Positions 42,466-50,020 of a DNA stretch of 53,623 nucleotides are shown here, piece after piece; the stretch's first letter is position 1; every line of letters begins with the position of its first letter. Both the position numbers and the translations under genes were made by a program. The notes beneath the pieces are model-generated. The model made no database searches. It had not been told where the DNA came from and saw nothing but the letters and a program-made list of their open reading frames with translations. Source of the stretch: Pseudomonadales bacterium (GTDB lineage: Bacteria; Pseudomonadota; Gammaproteobacteria; Pseudomonadales; Azotimanducaceae); NCBI GenBank assembly GCA_028280225.1, contig JANQMF010000219.1:1-53623 (forward strand), read 5' to 3'.

Positions 42466-43693
42466 GCGCACGTTGTGTGCCCTTGCTACGCTGACTGCCG
42501 GAGTTAGTGCACAGGCGGCCTGGGAATTTAACCCTTCCGTACAGGTTGCGGCTGACTACGAGGACAATGTCAACGTATCCGAAAACGAAGAGAGTGCCAT
42601 TGCCCAGTCGCTGCGAGCCCAGCTGAGAATGCGCAATACCACGCCAAACGCAGAGTTTGCGGCCATTCTGGGTGGTTCGTATGACGATTACAGTTCTTAC
42701 GACGGCGACGTTGACCTTGAGGACAGCGACTCTCAGTTTCTGGCGCTGTCCGGCAACAGGAAGTTCCAACAAGCCACCTTACGCCTGGATGCCAGAGCGG
42801 AAAGGGATGTCTTGCTGCGTCGGCGGGGGGTTATCTTCGACGGTTTTACCGGCAACGAAATCCTCGATTTGTCCGGCCCAACGTCGGATGACATCATCGA
42901 CGACTTACTGAACGAGGGTGACCTGGATGTGCGCACTGTGGAGGAGCAGATTGAGCGCGAAACCATTTCGGTGTCTCCCAACTTTTCCGTAGAGCTTTCG
43001 GAACGTTCAGAATTACAGGCGTCTTACCGCTACTCACAAACCGAATACGACAACGCAGACGCTTTTGCGGTTGAAGATAATGAATCCCACAACGCAAGCT
43101 TGAGCTTCAACTATTTGTTGTCGGAGCGGGACATGCTTCGCGTAGTGGCCGGAGCAGGGCGGTTTGAGCCGGATGAATCGTTGGAGGTAGACACCTATGA
43201 GTTGCTGCTGGAATGGCGGCGGCGCGTGTCTGAAACGATGGTGGTGAGTGTTGCGGCGGGTCCCCGGCGAACGGAAAGTGACCTTGAAGAACAGACCGGC
43301 GTTGCATACCGGGTGCGGGTGGACAGAAATTTTGCCAATGCGACTTTGTTTGCCGTTGCCGAGCGTTCACTTTATCCGTCCCTGTTTGGTGAACACCTGG
43401 AAACCGACAGGATCTCCTTAGGGATTCGCGGCGCTTTTTCCGAGCGCCTCACCTGGAATATCAGCGCTGGCGGGTACAACGCAGAAACTGCGGTTTCTGT
43501 GAACAGCAACGCGTCTGACAATGAACAAGAAAGTTACTATATCACTCCGTTGCTTCAATGGGCGGCAACACCGTCGATTTCGGTCTCCGCATCTTATACC
43601 TATGAAAGATATAAGCGCGGTGATGGTTCGAGCATTGATGCCAATACGGTTGGACTAGCACTTTCTTACTCGCCTCAACAGCGGGTCCGATAA
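42446..43693 (+). CDS. Outer-membrane beta-barrel protein of the XrtA EPS cluster
   Basis: 415 residues from ATG 42446, overlapping the Wza gene by 20 bp; an earlier start would sit wholly inside Wza. A signal peptide ('LCALATLTAGVSAQA') precedes a mature part beginning 'AWEFNPSVQVAADYEDNVNVSE'. Alternating beta strands of about 10 residues run through to the C-terminus, typical of a large barrel. It resembles the uncharacterised outer-membrane proteins seen in this position in XrtA/PEP-CTERM loci. It may be an outer-membrane part of the export route, since the Wza here is short; that is inference. Confidence 0.8.
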   Translation: MLSWFHKRTLCALATLTAGVSAQAAWEFNPSVQVAADYEDNVNVSENEESAIAQSLRAQLRMRNTTPNAEFAAILGGSYDDYSSYDGDVDLEDSDSQFLALSGNRKFQQATLRLDARAERDVLLRRRGVIFDGFTGNEILDLSGPTSDDIIDDLLNEGDLDVRTVEEQIERETISVSPNFSVELSERSELQASYRYSQTEYDNADAFAVEDNESHNASLSFNYLLSERDMLRVVAGAGRFEPDESLEVDTYELLLEWRRRVSETMVVSVAAGPRRTESDLEEQTGVAYRVRVDRNFANATLFAVAERSLYPSLFGEHLETDRISLGIRGAFSERLTWNISAGGYNAETAVSVNSNASDNEQESYYITPLLQWAATPSISVSASYTYERYKRGDGSSIDANTVGLALSYSPQQRVR

Positions 43694-43721
43694 GTCATCT
43701 GACTCAAGGAACGAGAGCAAT

Positions 43722-45320
43722 ATGCAAGTACAAGAATCAAATAGCGATATTCTCGAATACTGGGATATTCTGGTACGTCGAAAGATGGCCTTTATCACTC
43801 CGTTTGCGATTGTGATGGCGGCCATAGTGGCGTTGGCCTTTCTGTTGCCGCCAACCTATCGCTCCGAAGCTACCATTCTGGTGCAACGGCAGGCGATCCC
43901 ACAGAATATTGTTGCAACCACGGTAACCGGTTATGCCCAGGAGCAGATTCAACAAATCCTCCAACGCATCACAACTTTCGACAATCTGATCGAAATTGCC
44001 GAGCAGTTTGGCTTGTACGGCCAGGAGTTGGTGGACCGCCCGGAGGATGTTGCTGAATCCGTACGCGACGCCATCGAAGTGGAGATGCTGGATGTGGAAG
44101 CGTCCAGCCCGGACCAGGCCGGCACACGGGTGGCAACCATCGCCTTTACCGTGTCTTTTGCCGCAAATACAGCGGAGAAAGCCCAGGCGATTACGGAAGA
44201 TCTGTCGCACCGCTTTATCAAGGTGCACACCACCGTACGCTCACAATTGGCGGCAGACGTGACCAGCTTTCTCGGTGACGAGCAGGCGAACTTGCAAGAT
44301 GAAATTACCCGTCTGGAAGCCCGCCTGGCGGAATTCAAGCGGGATGAATTTAACCAGTTACCCGAACTGATGGGTTCAAACCTGCAGTTGTATGAACGCA
44401 CCGAGCAGCAAATCCAGGATGCTGAAGAGCGGGTCAGAAATCTTGAGCGGCAACTGCAGAATGTACGCGCGGAACTGTCCGTGACGGACCCCTATCAAGA
44501 AGTGTTGTCTGAAGACGGCCGCAGAATTCTGTCCAGCCGGCAGCGCCTGGAAGTGCTCACCTCAGATTATCTGGTGGCCAGTGCGCGTTATTCATCGGTG
44601 CACCCCGACGTGATTCGCCTGCGCCGGGAAATCCAGTCGCTGGTGGACGAAAGCGACAGCAGTGGACGCATTGACGAGATGATGTCGCGCCATATTACCT
44701 TGCAGGAAGAGTTGCGTAATGCCCGTGGCAAATACGGTGACTCTCACCCGGAAGTATCCAGCCTGGAAAAACAACTGGCCAGTCTGCAGCGCGCGTTAAA
44801 GGACGGTTTATTGAGCAATGCCGAAACCGAAACCCTGGTTGTTAAGCCTAACAACCCGGTTTATGTATCCCTGGTGGCGGAGCAGGAATCGCTAATTTCC
44901 AATTTAACCGCCGAGCGTAACCGTCTGGAAGATTTGAACGACCGTTTAATACAGTATGAACAACGTCTGGCCCTAACACCGGCAACAGAAAAGCGCTACC
45001 GTGCTTTGAATCGTGAGTACGAAGAGGCGTTGGAACGTTACGAGCAGATCAGCAGCAAACAGCTGCAGGCACGTATGGCGGAAACCCTGGAAGCAGGGGA
45101 GAGTGGAGAGCAGTGGTTGCTGGTCAGCAATGCCTATCTGCCAACTTTTCCTGAAAGCCCCAACCGTATCGGGATATTGCTGCTGGGTCTACTGTTGGCT
45201 GCCGGTGCTGGAATTGTCATGGTTGCAGTAAAAGAGTATCAGGACAACACCATTCGAGACGCCAAACAATTGTATCGTCTGCTTGGTGTGCCTCCGCTTG
45301 CTCAGATTCCAGAATTTTAG
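43722..45320 (+). CDS. Wzz-domain polysaccharide chain-length determinant (XrtA type)
   Basis: 532 residues. A Wzz domain at the N-terminus ('EYWDILVRRKMAFITPFAIVMAAIVALAFLLPPTYRSEATILVQ' region) carries the first membrane segment. A long coiled coil at ~180-300 and ~340-440 follows. A second membrane segment near 480-505 comes after 'LPTFPESPNRIG', the usual Pro-rich motif. It has no kinase domain of its own; the next gene supplies it. Such proteins set EPS chain length and gate export with Wza. It lies 28 bp after the barrel gene and 12 bp before the autokinase, which argues for one operon. Confidence 0.92.
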   Translation: MQVQESNSDILEYWDILVRRKMAFITPFAIVMAAIVALAFLLPPTYRSEATILVQRQAIPQNIVATTVTGYAQEQIQQILQRITTFDNLIEIAEQFGLYGQELVDRPEDVAESVRDAIEVEMLDVEASSPDQAGTRVATIAFTVSFAANTAEKAQAITEDLSHRFIKVHTTVRSQLAADVTSFLGDEQANLQDEITRLEARLAEFKRDEFNQLPELMGSNLQLYERTEQQIQDAEERVRNLERQLQNVRAELSVTDPYQEVLSEDGRRILSSRQRLEVLTSDYLVASARYSSVHPDVIRLRREIQSLVDESDSSGRIDEMMSRHITLQEELRNARGKYGDSHPEVSSLEKQLASLQRALKDGLLSNAETETLVVKPNNPVYVSLVAEQESLISNLTAERNRLEDLNDRLIQYEQRLALTPATEKRYRALNREYEEALERYEQISSKQLQARMAETLEAGESGEQWLLVSNAYLPTFPESPNRIGILLLGLLLAAGAGIVMVAVKEYQDNTIRDAKQLYRLLGVPPLAQIPEF

Positions 45321-45332
45321 TCGAGTATCACA

Positions 45333-46322
45333 ATGAACAAAAAGCACGAACCGCAAAGTCAGGGTCCGGTTGATCCGCTGGGTAAGGCACTGGCAAGAGC
45401 TAGAAACGACTCGGTTAAGATTCGGGATTGGGTACAGCCAAGCCGCTCCGGCGGCGTGGGACACTCCGCCGGATCCAGAAGGGTGGCCCGAGTTGCCAAG
45501 GACCATAACTTCCCGGAGTTCAGCATCGACAAAGAGGCTGTACGCAAGAATCAGGTCCTGTTAGACAACCTGGGCAACGATTTTGTCGTACTGGATCGGT
45601 ATCGGGTACTGCGTACCCGGGTGCTGCAGTTAATGCACAACAAGAATTGGCGGATTCTCGGCATTTCCAGCCCCGCGCCCCGGGCCGGAAAAACGGTCAC
45701 CGCCATTAATCTGGCGCTGGGTGTGGCCCGTGCTGGCGACTTAGATGTGCTGTTGGTAGATGGTGATATCCGCAATCCCAGTGTTAATCAGTACCTGTGC
45801 ATGGATAACCAGTTTGGCTTTGCGGACTATTTAACCGGCAATGCCAAGCTGGAAGAGGTAGTCTACCAGGCCAAACAATTTCCGAACCTGCTGGTTTTGC
45901 CGGGATCACCCGGCGGTTATCAAGACCAGCACGCTGAAATTCTCAAGGGCCCGCGTCTTAAAGAAGTATTTAAGGATGAGTTGCCCATTGCCAACTCGAC
46001 AATTGTTATTGTTGATCTGCCGCCGGTGCTGGTCGGTGACGATGTATTGGCCACCAGTGAAATGCTGGATACCATCTTGATGGTAGTGGATGAACAATCA
46101 ACGGATACCATGGATTTACAGCATTCGCTGGAGCTTTTGGGCGGCATTGAACTGGTGGGCACGGTCCTGAACAGAAGTTCGGAAAAACCCAAGGAACACC
46201 AGGGATATTATTATCCTCGCGAGGATGATCAAAACAGCGCCCCTGATGGAGAGATGTTGTCCACTCAAGACGAGTTGGAAACAGAAGCAGTTGACCCACA
46301 GGATAAAAAGGAACTGGATTAG
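45333..46322 (+). CDS. XrtA-associated tyrosine autokinase (BY-kinase)
   Basis: 329 residues. The Walker A is 'SSPAPRAGKTVTAIN', with Ala-Gly-Lys in place of the usual Gly-x-Gly-Lys. Walker A' is 'DVLLVDGDIRNPS', and Walker B is 'TIVIVDLPPVL'. These three define bacterial tyrosine kinases of the Wzc C-terminal type. The tail has 'GYYYPRED', a likely tyrosine cluster for autophosphorylation, followed by ~40 acidic residues. It would regulate polymer length by cycling phosphorylation with the Wzz protein encoded 12 bp upstream. Its stop abuts the next start. Confidence 0.9.
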   Translation: MNKKHEPQSQGPVDPLGKALARARNDSVKIRDWVQPSRSGGVGHSAGSRRVARVAKDHNFPEFSIDKEAVRKNQVLLDNLGNDFVVLDRYRVLRTRVLQLMHNKNWRILGISSPAPRAGKTVTAINLALGVARAGDLDVLLVDGDIRNPSVNQYLCMDNQFGFADYLTGNAKLEEVVYQAKQFPNLLVLPGSPGGYQDQHAEILKGPRLKEVFKDELPIANSTIVIVDLPPVLVGDDVLATSEMLDTILMVVDEQSTDTMDLQHSLELLGGIELVGTVLNRSSEKPKEHQGYYYPREDDQNSAPDGEMLSTQDELETEAVDPQDKKELD

Positions 46323-47252
46323 ATGTATGAGCAATTCTACGGCTTTGAGTTAAATCCGTTCACCAATATACCCAACCCGGACTTAGTCTTTCTGTCGCCA
46401 CAGCACCAGAGGGCTTTGTCTACCTTGCAGTATGCGCTGGTTTCCAGGGCCGGTTTTTGTGTCATTACCGGCGATGTAGGCGCAGGCAAAACCACCCTGG
46501 TACGGCACATTCTGCAAACGGCAACGGACAATCTGCACGTGGGCCTGGTCAGCAACAGCAAATGTGACTCCTTTGAGGAACTGCTGAAGTGGATACTCCT
46601 GGCCTTTGACCTGGACTATAAAGACAAAGACAAAGTGGAAATGTATGACCTCTTTGTCAGCTTCATCATTGAGCAACACCGCAACGATCAGCCGGTGACG
46701 CTGATTATCGACGAAGCCCAGAACCTGGACATGGACAATCTGGAACAGCTGCGGATGTTATCCAACGTGAATACGGAAAAGGGTACCGTGCTGCAGACTA
46801 TTCTTATTGGCCAGCCCGAATTATGGGATTTGTTACGCGACCCGCGCATGAGCCAATTTGCCCAACGGATCTCATACGAGTACTTCCTGAAGCCGCTGGA
46901 CAGCACGGAGCTGACGGAAAACTACATCCGCTACCGTCTGGAACATTCCGGCGGCAGCCCGGATCTGTTTGACGACGACACCTTTAAGCTCATCTGGGAA
47001 GTAACGTCCGGCGTTCCGCGGCTGATTAATCTGCTGTGCGACACTGCCCTGGTTTATGCCTACGGCGAAGAAAAAGAAAAGGTTGATCTGAATATTGTCA
47101 ACCAGGTGATCGACGACCGTTCGGAGAGCTTCAAACGTCCTCCGGTTAAGGTAGCCAAAACCACCAAGAGTGCCGACACCAAGGCGGGCTCCACCAAGGC
47201 CAAGAGCAGGGCGCCGTCACTGATTGAACGGGCGGTGAATCGTAAAACCTAG
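46323..47252 (+). CDS. ExeA-like AAA ATPase of the XrtA cluster
   Basis: 309 residues. 'YEQFYGFELNPFTNIPNPDLVFLS' at the start and 'VITGDVGAGKTTLVRHIL' (Walker A) match the ExeA/GspA-like ATPases that occur in XrtA loci. 'TLIIDEAQNLD' is Walker B, and 'MLSNVNTE' and 'ILIGQPEL' follow. The C-terminal ~40 residues are Lys/Thr-rich and disordered. Its start codon directly follows the autokinase stop. The role in these loci is unproven; energy for assembly of the export complex is a guess. It is the last gene of the plus-strand export operon. Confidence 0.9.
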   Translation: MYEQFYGFELNPFTNIPNPDLVFLSPQHQRALSTLQYALVSRAGFCVITGDVGAGKTTLVRHILQTATDNLHVGLVSNSKCDSFEELLKWILLAFDLDYKDKDKVEMYDLFVSFIIEQHRNDQPVTLIIDEAQNLDMDNLEQLRMLSNVNTEKGTVLQTILIGQPELWDLLRDPRMSQFAQRISYEYFLKPLDSTELTENYIRYRLEHSGGSPDLFDDDTFKLIWEVTSGVPRLINLLCDTALVYAYGEEKEKVDLNIVNQVIDDRSESFKRPPVKVAKTTKSADTKAGSTKAKSRAPSLIERAVNRKT

Positions 47253-47668
47253 ATATAAATCCCGCCTTTGTTTCTACCTGGTCATAGTTCTTGCCAGCGA
47301 GTATATGACCTCCTTGCCGTCTTCGTATGCTTGGACCACTTCTTCATAGGTTGCGGTGACATTGAGTTGCCCTTCATGGGCAAAATCGTTACGCCAGGTT
47401 ATCAGGTTGCCGTAAGCGGATTTGATGTCTCTACGATGTAGCTCAACGTTTGTGTTTCGAGGTAAACACAACCCTCAAATGTGATATCCCAGCAAGTCTA
47501 GTGGTTTTAGAAAGCCCGTTCAGGAGGAGACCTGAAGAACCAAGTCCTGAAGCAAGTTAGACAACTATAACGTAGTTTTGCACCCTGGCCTTAAGCGACT
47601 CACCCAGCGGAGCGTGCGTTTTCACCCATCCTTGCGAACTTTGCAATTAGGAGAAAGGTGCCAACGGA
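47253..47668. other. Gap with HEPN remnant and small repeats
   Basis: About 415 bp separating the export operon from the convergent FemAB gene. It holds the HEPN-domain fragment on the minus strand (47274-47471). Beyond it lies a hairpin TTCAGG-AGGAGA-CCTGAA at 47519-47536 and two CCTGAAG copies at 47531 and 47546. AGCAAGT recurs at 47491 and 47551. These look like debris of a lost insertion, but no target duplication or complete end was found. Confidence 0.4.
47274..47471 (-). pseudogene. Truncated HEPN-domain protein fragment
   Basis: The 65 codons read as the C-terminal part of a HEPN domain. 'WRNDFAHEG' contains the R-x4-H motif that forms the RNase active site of HEPN toxins, and the helix 'TYEEVVQAYEDGKEVIYSLARTM' is typical of the family's last helix. 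A TGA lies two codons upstream of the first possible start (TTG), and no matching N-terminal part was found in the other frames of the gap. A complete domain is about 120-200 residues, so this is probably a broken gene left from a toxin, defence or mobile element. A short intact gene is possible but less likely. Confidence 0.6.
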
Positions 47669-48766
47669 TCAAGCGGCGGGTTTTGGATTCAATAACTTGG
47701 CAATGGCTTCCTGAGCATGGCCTCTGCCAAGAATCCTTTTGGCGATGCTGCGCGCCTCTTCCACAACCCGGGATACCGCGGATCGGGTCAGGACAATGTC
47801 GTGGGCGTGTTGAATCCGGTCGGTAAACCTGAACTTATAAGATTCGTCACCAATACCAAAGTCAAACGTAGCGGCATCGTTGTTATCAGCATCTTCTATG
47901 GTGGCCTTCAACAGAACCTTTCCGGGGCTGAACTCGGACAAGGTCTGATCAAACGCCGGCTTGTAGTACATGTAACGGCCACCGTATAAAAAGCCCAGGT
48001 GGGCCGCGATCACGTTATCGTTTAAGGACAAGCAGGTCAGACGGACACAGCCCTCGGCACGGCCGGCAATGTCGCACAACGTATCATTGTAGAACTGTCT
48101 TACCTTGGGGTCGTTGAATACGCTTGGGGTATCGGTTCCATCCCACCTGGCAATATGCAGCTCGTAAAAACGTTCCAGATTCTGCAGCAACTGGGCCGGG
48201 GTGTGGTGAGTTTCCAGCTTCAATTCTCCGGCACGGCGCAGCTTATTCTCCAGGCGCCGCATACTCTTCTTGCGTAAGTTGTCTTCGAATTGTTCAGCGC
48301 TCATAAACGGCGCGGGTACGCTGTATTTATCGATACAGCGGTAGCGGGTCAGGTTAGAGCGAAAGAGGCTCAGCGCGGTGCTGGCGGTTGGGATGCGATT
48401 GAGCTGAATGCGCAGTTTAGTGTTGCAGGTGGCTTCCAAGCCTTCCAGCACCCTTTGTATCGCCTTGGCCGCCGTTTCTTCATCCAGCGTGTTGCTGACC
48501 GGAATATCGCAGTAGTCGGCATAAGATTCACCCACAAAACTGGCCACACCGCTTTCAACTTTAAAAAAGCCCGCCGCAACCAGTTTGTTATCGAGGTAAA
48601 CACAGGACGTATGTAACTGATGATCTTCACACAGGTGTTTTGCGGTGGCACTGAGCCAGTCTGAGCGCAGGAAAAAGTTGGGATTGGCACTTTCACCGGC
48701 AAGCTGATCCCAGGCTTTGCTCACCTCGACAAAAGCGCTCAGTCCGCGCCGCGTTTGTTGTTCCAT
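47669..48766 (-). CDS. FemAB/CelD-type GNAT-fold protein of the EPS locus
   Basis: 365 residues from the ATG at 48766 ('MEQQTRRGLSAF'); the frame is open for 39 codons more, overlapping the next gene, without conserved sequence. The centre ('FEDNLRKKSMRRLENKLRRAGELKLETHHT' region) and 'FYELHIARWDG' are the usual hallmark of the BcsL/CelD acetyltransferase domain. 'VIAAHLGFLYGGRYMYYKPAF' and 'FDFGIGDESYKFRFTD' complete the GNAT fold. Such proteins move acyl or aminoacyl groups to polysaccharide and are regular members of XrtA loci. It could use the ACP-bound group made by FkbH, as inference only. Its upstream neighbour is 16 bp away. Confidence 0.85.
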   Translation of the reverse strand: MEQQTRRGLSAFVEVSKAWDQLAGESANPNFFLRSDWLSATAKHLCEDHQLHTSCVYLDNKLVAAGFFKVESGVASFVGESYADYCDIPVSNTLDEETAAKAIQRVLEGLEATCNTKLRIQLNRIPTASTALSLFRSNLTRYRCIDKYSVPAPFMSAEQFEDNLRKKSMRRLENKLRRAGELKLETHHTPAQLLQNLERFYELHIARWDGTDTPSVFNDPKVRQFYNDTLCDIAGRAEGCVRLTCLSLNDNVIAAHLGFLYGGRYMYYKPAFDQTLSEFSPGKVLLKATIEDADNNDAATFDFGIGDESYKFRFTDRIQHAHDIVLTRSAVSRVVEEARSIAKRILGRGHAQEAIAKLLNPKPAA

Positions 48767-48782
48767 GTTTTGCTCCTTGTCC

Positions 48783-49721
48783 CTAATGCCAGCCGTCCAC
48801 ACAGGCGATCCACTCGTCACGACCGGTCTGGTGTGCATCGATATGATGCATGCCGCCGGCACGCCACGGGGATGCCGGATCACCCGCTAAGAACGGACTC
48901 TTGTCAATTTCCCGTTCGCTGTAGACCAAACTGTTAATCTTCGTGATTTCAAACCCGCGCACCGTTTTGCCATATTCCACCGAACAGTCCTGGGCAAAGC
49001 GGTAGATGCGATCTCCCACCACCTGTACCCGTCCCGCCGGGCGGGCGATATCGCTCCCCGAGGCTACTGGACTCATCGGGTGTTCTGTCCATTTTCCCAC
49101 CAACTTGTTTGCGGATAAAAGACGCAGAATCGCTTGGGGTTCTCCCTCTTGCTCAACCTGCTCAATGTATTGGCAGGTGAGCAGCCACCATTTGTCGTTG
49201 GCAAAGAAAATTGAACTGTCTGAAAAACCGGGCTCGTCAAAAATAGGCTTTACCTTTTGCCAGCCAAAGGGAAACTTTTCCGCCCTGTACAGGAAGACAC
49301 CGGCGGTGGGCGCATCCGGAATCATGTAATGATGCTGCTCGTGCTCAAAGACATAGGGGTAGGCCAGGTGGTAATTCTCTTTCAGCACCGTATTTTTGTA
49401 TTCCCAGTGTTGGCCATCGTCACTGCTGGCCACGCCAATAACACCGGTATAGTCAATTAGATTCATTGTTTCGAAAAACATGTACCAGCCCCGGTCGGTT
49501 TTGTGCAGGAATGGGTCCGCGACAAAACCCGCAGGAACGTCATGTACCTTGTCTTTTGTCATCACCGGCTGTTCGGGTTTGGGGTGGTCGCCCAGGGACA
49601 ACAGGTCCTTAGCGGTCAAAATACCGATTGAAAAGGTTTGCGCCACCGTGGAATTCACATAGCGGTAAAAAAGTGCAGGTGAAATGCGCCAAAGCAGGCT
49701 TTTTAACAATCGTTTCAACAT
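48783..49721 (-). CDS. GH43/GH62-like five-bladed propeller, GIPC-transferase N-domain type
   Basis: 312 residues. The repeats 'GFVADPFLHKTDRGWYMFFETMN', 'WEYKNTVLKENYHLAYPYVFEHEQHHYMIPD', 'FSDSSIFFANDKWWLLTCQ' and 'IARPAGRVQVVGDRIYRFAQDCS' match the propeller domain found at the N-terminus of glucosamine inositolphosphorylceramide transferases. It is also found as a single-domain protein in bacterial EPS clusters. The first ~20 residues are amphipathic and no clear signal peptide is present. A glycosyl hydrolase or sugar-binding role is possible; Asp in 'ADPF' and Glu in 'YPYVFE' could be active-site acids. Two-gene minus operon with the FemAB gene. Confidence 0.75.
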   Translation of the reverse strand: MLKRLLKSLLWRISPALFYRYVNSTVAQTFSIGILTAKDLLSLGDHPKPEQPVMTKDKVHDVPAGFVADPFLHKTDRGWYMFFETMNLIDYTGVIGVASSDDGQHWEYKNTVLKENYHLAYPYVFEHEQHHYMIPDAPTAGVFLYRAEKFPFGWQKVKPIFDEPGFSDSSIFFANDKWWLLTCQYIEQVEQEGEPQAILRLLSANKLVGKWTEHPMSPVASGSDIARPAGRVQVVGDRIYRFAQDCSVEYGKTVRGFEITKINSLVYSEREIDKSPFLAGDPASPWRAGGMHHIDAHQTGRDEWIACVDGWH

Positions 49722-50020
49722 CGATTAGACTATTATTGATAAGTTGGACAGATGTAGATCAGCCGTTGGCAATCCATTTGGTACTGGCCACCAAGATACT
49801 ATCAACCCCGGGTTTGCCGTGTGCTAAGTTGATTCGTATTTGTAATGCAGATCATACAATCTACCTAACACTGCAAGCTATTTCTGTGACGAATACGGGT
49901 TATTCTATTCCATACATCCAATAAAATAGCTGGCAGGGTGAAAACCCAAACTAGAGCAGCAATATTCTCTTTGGTACCAACCGTGCAAATCAAACCGCAA
50001 ACAGGCGTTAGCTAGCTCCC
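49722..50020. other. Promoter region of the xrtA transcript
   Basis: About 300 bp between divergent genes, AT-rich, without a credible gene. TGGCAATCCATTTGGT at 49767-49782 resembles a sigma-54 site (GG, ten bases, then GG where GC is expected), one base off. The sequence after 49880 has several short A/T runs suited to sigma-70 elements but no clear pair. Confidence 0.35.

Noticed and set aside
49767-49782. Sigma-54 promoter before xrtA
   Set aside because: TGGCA and TTG are present, but the -12 dinucleotide is GG, not GC. Kept only as a note.
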